64,000 bases of DNA from Tetrastigma voinierianum (Eukaryota; Streptophyta; Magnoliopsida; Vitales; Vitaceae). A program made the position numbers and the translations under genes. The notes under the pieces were generated by a model. It was not told the DNA's origin, searched no databases, and saw only the letters and a list, made by a program, of their open reading frames with translations. The DNA is taken from assembly GCA_016808115.1 (NCBI GenBank), contig JAEQBH010001513.1, positions 310,001 through 374,000 of the forward strand. Reading direction: 5' to 3'. Numbering within the stretch: the first letter of the stretch is position 1; each line of letters begins with the position of its first letter. Positions 47,422 to 58,340 of the stretch are shown here, piece after piece.

Positions 47422-49733
47422 TGATTTAGCTTAAAAGTCATCTATTTTCACCATTTTTCTCGATTAATTTTTATATTAAAAGACCGGGATGATATGCAGA
47501 ATCGAATAAACTTCACCAAATTTATGTGCAGCAGGAAATCCAAAAGAAAATAAAAATTGCAGTAAAAAAGAGCAGAATGTACAAGAGCGTAACCGACATA
47601 ATGGACGCAAGGTGCATAAGAAGAACAACGATAAAGATGAGACCGCATGTCGCTAAGCTCGACAAAGAATCAAATGCGTATTCGTGTTACATCAAGAAAC
47701 TCAGTCAATGAAGCTTAATTGAAAAACAAATGAGCTGGGAGTAAAAGAAATTCAGTTAAACAACCGTGAATTGAAGAAGAAGAAGACACAATGTCGCTGA
47801 CACCGATGAAGTCGCGACATCAACATCAGACGCGCCGCGACACCGCCATATGAGAAAGTTGTCGCGATAACAATTCATAGAAGATAAGGTCGCTATTGTC
47901 ATCAGTTGTCGCGACAACATCAGGTTGTCGCGACAACAATTGTACCGAACGGAAGTCGCGACACCAGTCGCCGCGACACGGCCGCGAAGGACGTAAGGTC
48001 GCGACGTCAGTAAGCAGTCGTCGCGACGTGAGTTTCAATGAGAAGAGGTCGCGACAAGATTAAGCTGTCGCGACACCAGCTTCACTTAAGACATGTCGCA
48101 ACTACATAGAGGCTCCCGATAAAGGATCGCGACAAGGACTGAGGCCACCAGGGCCTATGTCGCCATAGTATCGCCTATCGCCGCGATCCAAGGTCCAAAA
48201 GAAATGCATCGAAATTAGGGCCCAACTTCAGAACCCTATAAATACGAAGCTGCTACCAAAAGAAACGCAGCTCTTGGCGACTTGAAAGAGAGATCTGGGT
48301 TGCTGAAGGCTCCTGTATTTTTATTTTTCTTTATTTTCCTTTCGTTTTCTTTCCATTTTATTTTAGATTAGATTAGTTTGTATTTCATTCTATTCGATTC
48401 TAACGTTAGCTGTAGCGATTTAGTCGAATGTGTTTATATATTTCTTTCAATGCTGTCCAGGAATTCCGTACAAATTCTTGGATTTAACACCCATTTCCGA
48501 TTTACAAAGGGTTTGATCACTGAAGCCAATGTATGGTATAATCCATGATTTAGAAACCCAAAGCCCATTGAATTGATCGCTATTGTCGAAATTATCTTTT
48601 CCCGCAAAGATTTTATTCATTATGGCTGAACTTCAGATATTAAATCAACTTACTGGTTTTGCTTGTTTCTTGGAATTGATCCCAACGTCAGTCTCCTGTA
48701 CCCATAACGAGACTGCTCCACTTCCGATTTCCGTGAGGCCCGAGTGACATGTGAGAAGGCATTCTGAGAGTAAGGAACAATTTCGAAGGTATTTGAACTC
48801 TGATGTTGCTGATCTATCAGCTCAGATAATTTAAATTAATACATCCTCTTCTCTACTTGTAACCGAGAATGAGTTGAGGAGTTATTTTAAGTATGCCGAG
48901 AGTTCACTAATTCGACAAGGAATTCGATCCCGTGTTAGCAAGGATCTAATCAAGGAAAGAGTAAGTCGTTTCTAATTTTGGAGGATGAGGAAATCCAAAG
49001 ATAGTGCAAACCTCCGCAATGAGACTATATTTAAGGAGCCTGTGTTTGCATCCATGTTGTGGGTAAGGAAGTATTGAGAAAGAAAAATACCCGTAACAAG
49101 GCTACTAGATTTAGTAGTCATCTCACCCACTCGTGTTCGAGAGAAACGCTTATGGTGATTGCATTTAATCCAGGTTTGGAGAGATCCAAATACACTATCT
49201 TATTCCTGACTAGTTTTAAAAAATCGTAGTTCAAAACAAAAGTTACAAGACAGCCGTAGGAATTGATTTCTTCAATAGCCGATTATCAATGTTTTCTTAG
49301 AGATAACTGCTCAATCTAAATTCTGCTATTTTAATATTTCAATATTCAATTATCATATTCATTCATTTTTCTTTTTTACATCATTATCTTCAGGCTTTCA
49401 GGCAGCAACTCAATATAGTATTATCGTTCAAATAGTATGAGCTTAAGTAATCGGGGGTATTGATCGGAAAAATTCCTTGCATCTCGGGGGATCGATATCT
49501 GACTTAAATCCACTTACTACTTTTTCTGATCTCGCACTTGCAAGATACTGGATCAAAACCACAAGGAAAATGGTTTACTCTTTATGAAATATCTTTTCAT
49601 CAACACTATAGCTAAAGAAACCCACACTCAAGTTTAAGCCGTTTTATTATCGAGTGACCAGATATTAACTTTGCACAAGTCATAAATTTGAATAGGTGTT
49701 TTTTGATCCATAAATAATTCATAGAAGTAGTCA
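47422..49733 (+). repeat. Second LTR of G
   Basis: Starts TGATTTAGCTTAAAAG and ends AAGTAGTCA, about 2.3 kb. It aligns with 36268-38594 in long blocks. The palindrome array (TCGCGACA copies between about 47812 and 48140) is followed by CTATAAATAC at 48237-48246, the likely TATA box. Confidence 0.85.
48237..48246 (+). promoter_or_regulatory. TATA box of second G LTR
   Basis: CTATAAATAC follows the TGTCGCGACA array by about 75-100 bp. R1 has the same TATAAATAC after its array. Confidence 0.55.
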
Positions 49734-49743
49734 ACAAGTTTTA

Positions 49744-49845
49744 TGGCGCAATGTCAGGATTAGATAATAGTCCTTAGGTGATAACGCCGTAAATTTGTAT
49801 ACATCATATGATCCGCATAAATGTTTTATGGCGCTGTCAGATCTA
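49744..49845 (+). other. Two tandem primer-site-like sequences of G, second copy
   Basis: TGGCGCAATGTCAGGA at 49744 and TGGCGCTGTCAG at 49829, 85 bp apart, match the two sites of the first copy in position. Confidence 0.55.
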
Positions 49846-50039
49846 AAGAATTTAGTAGATCAATATTCGACGAAAGAAGGAAATGCCACTGGGACATCTA
49901 AAAAGTTAACAAAATAGTTTTTCAATGCGCGGGTTTTTAGCCACCAACTTTTAACAAGCCATATTGAAAATATTTGTTAGCCCGACAAATCCTATTAATG
50001 TACTGTGTTTTGATTTCAGAAACTTAATGATAGAAACCA

Positions 50040-51330
50040 GAATCGACGGATTCCGTGCCAGATACTGAACTAGAAAGAACACTAAGCTTCGAGAAAGGCG
50101 AAAGGTCAAAACTCACGGCGGCGATGAAAGGCCAGACCAGATCGAAGGACAACGGTCGCCAGCCTAAGGCCTCAATCACCGACATACAATGGAGGACTTC
50201 GGAGACCAATTATTCAGATGAATACTTAATCACTGTAGCCGATGCCAATAACAACTGGAAGCCAGCACTGACATACAATGGTTCAGCAAACAACGCTTAT
50301 CGTCATCCCACGTAAGATCCGACGAACACTCCGGGAAGGTTTCTCGTGAATGGAAAACACAAGAAAATTGAATGGGTGGGAGACCGAGGTCATAAAATTG
50401 CATTTATTCCCATTTTCTCTAAGAGATACAACAACCACATGGTATGAATCTCTACCATATGGTTCTGCTGATACTGGAGGAGTCATGGTGGCCTAATCGG
50501 GTAGATTCTTTCCACCTTCACTCACCGAGAATGAGGGAGATAATTGTGTTCAAATAAGGGGAAGATGAAAGCCTTACGAGCTCGGGAAAGATTCAAAAGG
50601 TTGGTCGGGCAGGTGTCCAATGCACGGGATATACTAAACACCCAGATGGACATAGTGGGTCATGCCTTGAATGATATCTAAAGGCATTATTGATGCTTCA
50701 TGTTGTGGAGCATTCAAACGTAGTGCGTCAAGAGGCAAGAGATCCGGACGTGAGACCGGGTTACTGCACATGAAAGCTCCATCGGTTTTCAAGAGTAATC
50801 GCAGAGAAGAGGAGTCATGGAGCTGAGCAAGATGACAACCATGGAGGCAAAGCTAGATGCCATCATGCATAGAATGGACAAGCAAGAGAGGAAGACGCAC
50901 ACTGCTCATGAAATAGAGCAAATGAGAGGAACTATTTGAGATAAGTGCCGAGGTACCCACCGAAGGAATCCTATTTGGCTACGCTGATGAAATGGCACTT
51001 GGAGAGCCAAGAAGTATTTACTAAACCAACTTAACCTACCAGCACACTATCATCCAGCACTGAGGAACCATGAAAATTTTTCATATGGTGGAGGGGCTTC
51101 ACAAGGCCAAAGGCATGAACAGCATCCTCAACATGATATCGCCAGAAACACCAAGGTTCCAACAAATAAAGAACAAGCGAGAGGAAGCAGAAATGAATAT
51201 CAGGGTTAGAGGAGAGCTCCACCATTTGAAGATCAATTGCTGTAATTCATGGGGGACAACAAGAAGTTGTTAAACCTCCATGAACAAAAGTTCGGACCAG
51301 CCTCAAATGCTAATTCTCAAATTTTTTCGA
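50040..51330 (+). pseudogene. Gag of G, second copy
   Basis: Readable pieces are TELERTLSFEKGERSK at 50061, NNWKPALTYNGSANN near 50250, and MTTMEAKLDAIMHRMDKQER near 50830, which is the clearest gag phrase in G. Later the frame gives the basic, Gln-poor linker seen in the first copy. The order of pieces equals that in 41700-43180. Stops and shifts are frequent but fewer than in the first copy near the MTTMEAK segment. Confidence 0.7.
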
Positions 51331-51339
51331 AGACCACTA

Positions 51340-52915
51340 ATGCTTCTCTCAAGAACTCAAGACAAAGATAGGCAACTGCCCTAAACCCAAGAAAATCGGA
51401 TGAAAGATGCCTTTCCAAAGGACACAGAAAAATCCAAAGACTGTATGGTCAGGCAAAATAAGTGGGAAAGACTTCCGCTGGAGAAGAGGACAAAAGATGA
51501 AAGCAAACTGCGAGTAAGAAGGGGCCAGAATTGCCAAACACCGGACTGAAAAGAAAGAAGGAACAACTGTCAGGAGAAGAAGGAAGCAAGAAGAAGACCT
51601 AGAACAATCAGCCTGTAGTCCCATTTCCACAGAGGCTGCAGAAATCAAAGATAGAGGAACAGTTTGCAAGGTTCTTAAAGACCTTCGCTCGGAGATCTAA
51701 GATGTATTTGCATAAGTGGTTACCGTGACGCCACTGTATGCAAAATTTTAAAGACATAATCGAGCAAAAGAGGAAGATTGTCAAGAAGGAATTGTGAATT
51801 TGACCGCAACTTGCAAAGGTTGATCAAGAGGCTTACCGTAAAAGATGAAGGATCCAGGAGTTTTACCATTCCCCCGCACTATCGAGAGCTGGAAGTTCCA
51901 AAAAGCCTCGTGACTCAAAAGCGTGATAAATTCCACGCCTTATTCGCTGCCAAGAAGTTAAGTTCGGGGAGATTACTCCCACGCCACCCTCCAAATGCGA
52001 TGAACCCGGCAAAACCTCGAAGGAATCATGTATGTACAAGGTGGGAAAATTTATTTTCCAAATTACTTCATCACATCGATATGGATAAGATTCAGCCCGC
52101 CATTGGAAGGCTATTCTAGAACTGAGCAATGAATCGATATGCGTAAGGGAATTTCACGCCTGTGAGTTGGAGAAGAGACAACTGATTTCAATTTAATCAG
52201 AAGTTTGATCATAAAATTAGAGATAAAAAGGGATGTGACAATGTGATAGCTGATCACTTGTCCAGAATAAAAAGAAATCAAGGCAAGAGAGGATAGACTG
52301 AGAGAACTTCCTAGATGAGCAACTATTTCAATTGTCATTCCAAACGCCATGGTATGCTGATATTGTGAATTACTTAGCTTATGTAGTAGTTCCTTCGACT
52401 CGTGCACCAACAAAAAGAAAGCTCGGATCGACAGTATTATATCTGGATGACCACTACATAAGGAGGGCAAGTGATATGATTATAAGAAGATGTGTGCCGT
52501 AGGGTGAACAGCGTAATTATGAATGAATGCCATGCATCACCATATGGGGGGCATTTTTTTGGAGAAAGAACAGCTCATAAGATACTCCAATCAGGATTTT
52601 ATTGGCTAACTATTTTCAGGGATTGTACTGAATGGGTTAAATTATGTAATAGATGCCAAAAGATTGGAAATATCGCCAGCAGAATGAAATGCCCCTACCA
52701 GGTATATCGGGTGGTAAATTTTTGATGTGCTGGGGATAGATTTTATGGGACCCTTTCCACAATCATTTGAAACTTGTATATACCGCAAGAAGGGATTATG
52801 TTTCTAAATGGGGCAAGCCAAAGCTTGCCCAAGAAATGATGTTAATACACTTGTGAGCTTCCCCGCAAAGAACATATCGGGTGCGTGATTTGGAACACCC
52901 AGACTATCATCGCGG
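51340..52915 (+). pseudogene. Protease and integrase of G, second copy, RT missing, truncated
   Basis: MKDEGSRSF-like and AKKLSSG residues near 51850-51970 mark the protease region. The end of the protease is decayed near 52110-52195, and after DFNLIRSL the sequence goes to LEIK and NVIADHLS (about 52240), as in the first copy. The integrase N-terminus (WYADIVNYLAYVVVPS near 52352) and zinc region (NECHASPYGGHFFGERTA at 52509, LCNRCQKIGN near 52645) are better kept than in the first copy. The core starts but the sequence stops matching at about 52915, just after a decayed second-Asp region. Confidence 0.75.
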
Positions 52916-53911
52916 ATAAAACCAAAGCCGTTTGAAGTTTTTCTCTCATTAGTGCAGTTTTGAGTATTTTTTATTATTACTTCTTGTTTTCTCAGAGTGT
53001 GTAAACTATAACCTGATTGCATTATTTGTTTGTTATGTTTTCAGGCTCCAAGATTGAAGCAGTGACAGAGAGATAGCTTGAGAGACTTATTTTAGGATTG
53101 GAAAAGGGTTGGAACCACATTAAGGGAGTTCTCTTTGACCTACAAAAGTTTTATCGAAAAATGAAATGAACCTCTCCATAACGTCGCGACGTTGCAACGT
53201 TACTACATTTCAACGTCATGACGCCGGTGGAAAATTTAAAAACAGCCCTTAAACGCCGCAACGCTGGTAAAAAATCATTTCTTATAACTCGAACGTCAGG
53301 ACGCGTTAGCCCAACGCACGAACGCTGGAAACTCCACACTTCTGGAACGCCGCTACTGATCGATTTTCGCAACTTCGGGAATGCGCAATGTCATTCGAAC
53401 ATCGCGACGTTGCCCTATTTTATGAACATGAAAGTTCATATTTTCATATCCCACAAATTTAAAACCCTAACTCTCTCTCTCTTGTTTTTGCATAGTTGAC
53501 CGCCAACCCTCTTCCAAACCCTTCTTAGATCGATTTCTAGTACCAAAGAACTACAAAAAAAATTTGATCTGAAAAATCTAAGGTTCATCCGTATTACATC
53601 CAACATCTGGTTAAATGACCATTTTTTGTTCATTTCTAGTGACTCAAGGTAAATCACTAGATATTTTTCCTTCTTTTGAATTTATATAAGCAAAGAAGAA
53701 GGTTGGAGGCTGAAAAATCCTAGAATTTATAGCCAAGAGCAGTATTTCACATAGTGCACGCCAAGAGTTCGATAAATTGTCTAGGTGACAATTTCAAAGT
53801 GTATGACTACCAAAAGGTGATTTGAGCACATTGGGAGTTTAGGTGTTGGTTAGGTAGTAATTGGAGAAGCTTAGGACCCATAACCTCAACCCTCACACTC
53901 CTAAGTCTAAC
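52916..53911 (+). other. Region of element A upstream of ORF3
   Basis: The sequence no longer matches G and contains no pol. It resembles the stretch after pol in Athila elements: T-rich text, then a palindrome array at 53180-53411, TTTAAAACCCTAAC near 53458-53470, a CT-rich run, and ORF3 from 53912. The junction at 52915 is not a clean LTR end. Confidence 0.55.
53180..53470 (+). promoter_or_regulatory. Palindrome array and candidate promoter of ORF3 in A
   Basis: AACGTCGCGACGTT at 53180-53193 is identical to the LTR copy at 4146-4159. Variants follow at 53212 (AACGTCATGACGCC), 53252, 53292, 53313 and 53398 (AACATCGCGACGTT). About 47 bp later comes ATTTAAAACCCTAAC and a CTCTCTCT run. In element B the corresponding place has GGTACC palindromes, TATATAAG and AAACCCTAACC. 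Promoter function is inferred from this parallel. Confidence 0.6.
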
Positions 53912-54333
53912 ATGTCCTCGAAGAGACAAAAATTGACCTCAAAGAAAAGTCGTAGAGTGGATGAGCCACAAGAGGATTTCGATAGAAATAAGTTTGTCAA
54001 TGTGGCCGCCACTGAGAAATTCGGCCTCATTTGAAAAAACTAGTCCTTCATCAAAGAGAAGGGATTTCACCACCGGATGATTTCTTTCGCAAAACTATTG
54101 CGAATAAGGGGTGGAAGGCACTTTGCCAACCCCTAATGCCGACTGCCATAATGGTGGTACGAGAATTCTACTCAATTTTAGCTGCCCATGTACTGAAAAA
54201 GGTCCGGGTGCGTGGGGTTTATGTAGACATTAGTGTGAAGTCTATCAATGAGTTTTATAACCTTGATTTGGTTAATCCCGAAGCATATGATAGGCTCCAT
54301 GAAGCCCCAAACTACCCCAAAGTTCTTAGGATG
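53912..54333 (+). pseudogene. ORF3 of A, segment 1 (plant-transposon-protein-like)
   Basis: The start ATG at 53912 gives a basic N-terminus (MSSKRQKLTSKKSRRVDEP), then KFVNVAATEKFGLI, a stop, and after a frame change GISPPDDFFRKTIANKGW, ALCQPLMPTAIMVVREFYS and VYVDISVKSINEFYNLDLV. This pattern (Phe-rich start, REFY, then the INEFYNL phrase) is that of the putative plant transposon protein domain found in ORFs of Athila-type elements and some other plant repeats. Its function is not established. It is cut at 54333 by element E (target duplication GGATG) and resumes at 61938. Confidence 0.7.
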
Positions 54334-55567
54334 TGATTACTACCCTAATAGTGCTATTCCATACTCTTAACACTCTGGGTTTTGAGCACTTTTTGCTTAG
54401 TAATCAACCAAATTGACCCAATTGGCACGTTAAGGACATGGCAATGCTTCTAATCAATTTTATAACAGTTTTTATAGTTTTGACAGGCTATATATCTTGA
54501 ATATAGGGATGCAGCTCGAGCATGAAGAAATCAATTGGAACTCAGAGCTGCAGAACCAGAAGGCAGGCAGAAAACAGAGCATAATTTCGCAACCCCTGCG
54601 GAATTTTGCAGGCTTGCCATCCTTTTCTTGACTTTTTGTCTCTCCTTTATGTGATTTATTCCCAAATTATCCCTATATAATAGTGTTTAGTTTACATGTT
54701 TTGGTAATTTGCATTGTTTTGGTGGTATATAATACCCAAAGAACACTTTGTAAAGGAGCTAACTTTTGATTATTGAATTTTTGGGAGTCTTGTCGAACAA
54801 GCTCTCATTTTCTTTCCTTTTCTTTTCTTTTCTCACCATCCAAACACCCTCTAAGGATGACTACTCAGAGGATGAGTGGCTAATCCCCCTCCTTCCTTGA
54901 AGTAAAGGGCACGGGGCAAAGGAACCTAAGGCAAATGGAGGGTTCTCATCTTTTCAACACAAGTATTCACTGACATTTTTGTGTTTTCCTTAAACTCTAT
55001 GTTTAGATCCCTTCGTGTCACCTTGAATGGCCAGTACTTGGTAAGCTTTCAGGGCTCATTGGATGTTTATTGCTAGATCGAGTGATGTTCGTTAGTTATT
55101 ATAAAGTGAGTCAAGGAGACGTGTTTTTACTGTTTGAGACCATTAATGCTTAGTGAATACCATTTGCAAAGGATAGTTATTTTGGGTCAGCTTTTATAGC
55201 TAAATGAAGAACTGGTTTGAGAGATGACTATAGGTCATCCTCCCCAACGTGAGGAAAAGACTCAAGAAACCCTCATTTTCCATAGGAACCTAAGCCCAGT
55301 GACCTAACACTTCAAGGATTTCTATTTTACATTTTAACTCATTTTAATTTTAGTTTTCACCATAAAAATCCACTCTTTTTATAACAACCCAAAATCCAAA
55401 ATGAATTAACCAGTTTAAACTTCACTATCAGTCATTTACACAAAGAAAACCCGTCTCTATGGACGATCCTAGAGTCGCTATACTATAGTAGCAATGTTAC
55501 GATAGTATGAGGTATTAGGTTATAAATTTTGTTCAGTTACAATACCCTATGGGCTACTTGCGAATCA
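54334..55567 (+). repeat. 5' LTR of element E
   Basis: 1234 bp, TGATTACTACCC to GCGAATCA. GCGAAATT-type half-sites occur near 54583-54615 (ATTTCGCAACCCCTGCGG), upstream of TATATAATAC at about 54727. Confidence 0.85.
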
Positions 55568-55595
55568 AATGGAGTCGTTGCTAGGGATGGTGCCT
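55568..55595 (+). other. Primer binding site region of E
   Basis: AATGGAGTCGTTGCTAGGGA followed by TGGTGCC, next to the LTR end. Element C has AATGGCGTCGTTGCCGAGGA at the same place. Both look like shifted forms of the TGGCGCCGTTGCCGGGG site. Confidence 0.65.
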
Positions 55596-55780
55596 TAGTA
55601 CAAATGACAAAGTGCTGAACACTTGTGATCCTCATCACAAGCTTTGGTGAATTTCTTTTCTTTTCATTCTTTCTAGCAGTTTATTGCTAGTTTCACTGTT
55701 TATATATATATTTTATTCTTTTTCACTAACATTAACCTTTTTGGTAGAATTGTTTTTTTTTTTTTGTTGTCCGGTGTTTC

Positions 55781-57250
55781 ATGTATGAGTTTATGTTCCG
55801 GTTGTTTAGGAATTCAGAAGGCAGATTAATCAAAATTAGTATTCCACAGGAGTCAAATTCTGAATTGTGCCTGAAATTCAACCCAATGGAACCTCCACCT
55901 GAAGAACAACAAAGTCAACAGGGAGAAGAAAGGAATCTCAATGCATCCGGGTTAATGAGGGACCATATACACCCTCCTCGGATGAGTGCACCCTTTTGCA
56001 TAGTACCTGAAACTGAGCAAATGGTTAATAAGCCTTACCTTGTGCCACTTCTTCCCACCTTTCATGGCATGGAGAGTGGGAACCCTTATTCACACATGAG
56101 GGAGTTCGAAGAGGTCTGCAACACTTTCAAGGAGGAGACTACCATTGAGGACTTAATGAGGCTCAAGATTTTTCCTTTCACATTGAAGGATAAAGCCAAA
56201 ATTTGGCTCAACTCCTTGAGGCCAAGGAGCATTCGAAACTGGATTAAGATGCAGGCTAAATTTTTAAAGAAATTCTTCTCCACTCAAAGAACAAACTGTT
56301 TGAAGAGGCAGATTTCCACCTTCTCAGCATGAGAATGAAAAATTCTATGCATGCTTAGAGAGATATATGGAAGCGCTCAATGCTTGTCCTCACCATGGGT
56401 TTGACACATGGCTGTTGGTCAGCTATTTTTATGATGGAATTTCTCCTACCATGAAGCAACTATTGGAGACTGTGTGGAGGAGACTTCTTGAGCAAAAATT
56501 CAGAGGAAGCCTTGGATTTCTTGAGTTATGTAGCTGAAGCTTCAAAATTTTGGGATGAGCCTAACCCAAAGGGAGATGGAAAGAATGAGAACTCAACCCA
56601 GTACAAGGGGTGGTATGTACTCTCTTCCGAAGGACATGGACATGAAATCCAAAGTTTCAACCTTAGCTAGAAGGTTAGGAGAACTGGAAATGAGAAACCA
56701 ACATGAGGTTCAGGCAGTGACTAAGATTCTTGTGCTAAACAAGCCATGCTTCATTTTTCTGTCCACTGAGGGAGATATCCAACTATTCCAGCAATGAGGG
56801 AGATGTTAGTGGAACAAGCAAATGTTGTTGGTCAATTCAAACCGTCAACTAATGCTCCATATGGAAACACTTACAACCTTAGTTGGAGAAATCACCCAAA
56901 TCTTTCCTATAAGCCAAAACCTCCACAGTATGCACCTTATGCTCCCCCATAGTATGCTTTAACTTCTCAGCCATCACCAACCACAGTTAACTTCTCCAGT
57001 TGAACAAGCCATCCTGAACCTTAGTAAAGTGGTAGGTAACTTTGTGGAAAAGCAGAAAGCAGTGAATGTGCAGTTAAATCAGAGGGTTGACACTGTGGAA
57101 AGCACTGTGAACAAGATAATAGATGGGTTTCAGAATGCAATTGCCCAGAAAATTAACTTGCAGTATTCCATTTATAGGCTAACCAATCAACATCAAGTGC
57201 AAGAAAAAGGGAAGTTTCCTTCACAAACTCAGCAAAACCCCGGGCAGTTC
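55781..57250 (+). pseudogene. Gag of element E
   Basis: A capsid polyprotein. The first frame (55781-56332, 183 codons) has FRNSEGRLIKISIPQESNS near its start, a Pro/Gln-rich part, and the capsid core LKIFPFTLKDKAKIWLNSLR, with FFSTQRTNCLKRQIS near the end. It continues in other frames with ALNACPHHGFDTWLL (about 56375) and SYFYDGISP, then SKVSTLARRLGELEMRNQH near 56650. A coiled-coil-like segment with VNVQLNQRVDTVESTVNKI lies at 57029-57259 and corresponds to the one in C. About four frame changes are needed. The core is the best-preserved gag in the window. Confidence 0.8.
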
Positions 57251-57259
57251 ATGAAATAG

Positions 57260-58140
57260 CTAACTCGAGTGAAACTGCTCCTAAAATGGATGAAGTAAAA
57301 GCAGCTATCACTTTGAGAAGTGGTAAAAAAGGTTGAGCAACCAATGCCTAAACCACTTAATGAAGCCAAAGAAGGACAAGATGAGGGGCCGGAAATGATA
57401 GGGATCAAGGAAGACGTGATGAAGAAGAGCATGCCTCCACCATTTCCTCAAGCACTAAGAGGCAAAAAGAGGGCGAACAACCAAACTAAGATTCTTGAAG
57501 TGTTGAGATAGGTGAAAGTCAACATTCCCCTCTTAGACATGATTAAACAAGTTCCAACCTATGCCAAGTTTCTAAGGACTCGGTGGGCACTCAGAAGAAA
57601 GAGGGACTAATGTGGAAAAAGAAGGCCTTTGACAGAAAGGCGTTCAGTGCTATCATACAATGCAAGACTCCAGTGAAGTACAAAGATCCGTGGTGTCCTA
57701 CCATATCGCTGGAACGCGTTGGAGGAACTTGTGTGGAGAAGGCATTAGGATTTGGGGCCACTAACTTGTTACCCTACTTAGTCTATAAGGCTGGGCTGTG
57801 GAATCAAACCCACCACCATCAATTGTTTTCAGCTAGACAGTAAGGTAAATTCCTACAATTATTGAAGATGTTTTGGTGCAAGTGGACAAATTCTACTACC
57901 TGGTGGACTTTGTTTTTCTTGATACTGAGCTAGTGGCAGTGGGGGAAAATTATGTACCTATCATAATTAGGAGACCATATTTGGCCACATCAATTTTCAG
58001 AATGGGGTCATGCAGCTCACATTTGGCAATATGACACTAGAGCTCAACAAATTTCATTTAAGCAGCAAGCATGCTAATCTAGAGAAAGAAGGTCCAGAGG
58101 AAGTTTTCATTTCATGTACTCAGCGAAGCTCAGAAATTGA
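57260..58140 (+). pseudogene. Protease region of element E
   Basis: KAAITLRSGKK near 57298 and a PPFPQALRGKKRANNQTK phrase at about 57440 lead into the protease: KYKDPWCPTISLERVGGTC, then ALGFGATNLLPYLVYKAGL, where the expected catalytic Asp before a Gly-Ala pair is replaced. The end of the domain (VMQLTFGNMTLELNKFHLSS, about 58005-58065) resembles that of element B. A basic, Pro-rich tail follows to about 58340. No RT begins after it. If frames are not assembly errors, the protease is dead. Confidence 0.7.
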
Positions 58141-58340
58141 AAAGGGTGTCACGGAGAGCTAAGAAAGCTCTGATCAAGAATTATCAACTCCCACCAATCA
58201 CGCAGCAGCCTCCACCAATTCCTCCAAGCATCACCGCACAAGGCTGCGACTCCATCCCTCTCACTCCAGCAACAAGATTACGTGATCACACAAGCTCCAC
58301 CACCTGCTCTAGTGATCATTCCAAAGAAGAGTCGTAGATC

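Larger units (their letters stand above)
36268..52915 (+). mobile_element. Athila-type element G: LTR-internal-LTR-internal
   Basis: LTR 36268-38594, internal 38595-47421, LTR 47422-49733, then a second internal region 49734-52915 that stops inside integrase. The two internal regions align from the leader to integrase, apart from K2 (38880-41695), which is only in the first. Both go from the end of the protease directly to the end of RNase H, so RT is missing. No second flank or target duplication can be read because the last copy is truncated. It sits at the end of the integrase of A. Confidence 0.75.

Noticed and set aside
52812..52833. Short inverted repeat in the second G copy
   Set aside because: The first copy (about 44490-44515) has a different base sequence on one arm, so it seems to be a local change, possibly an error.
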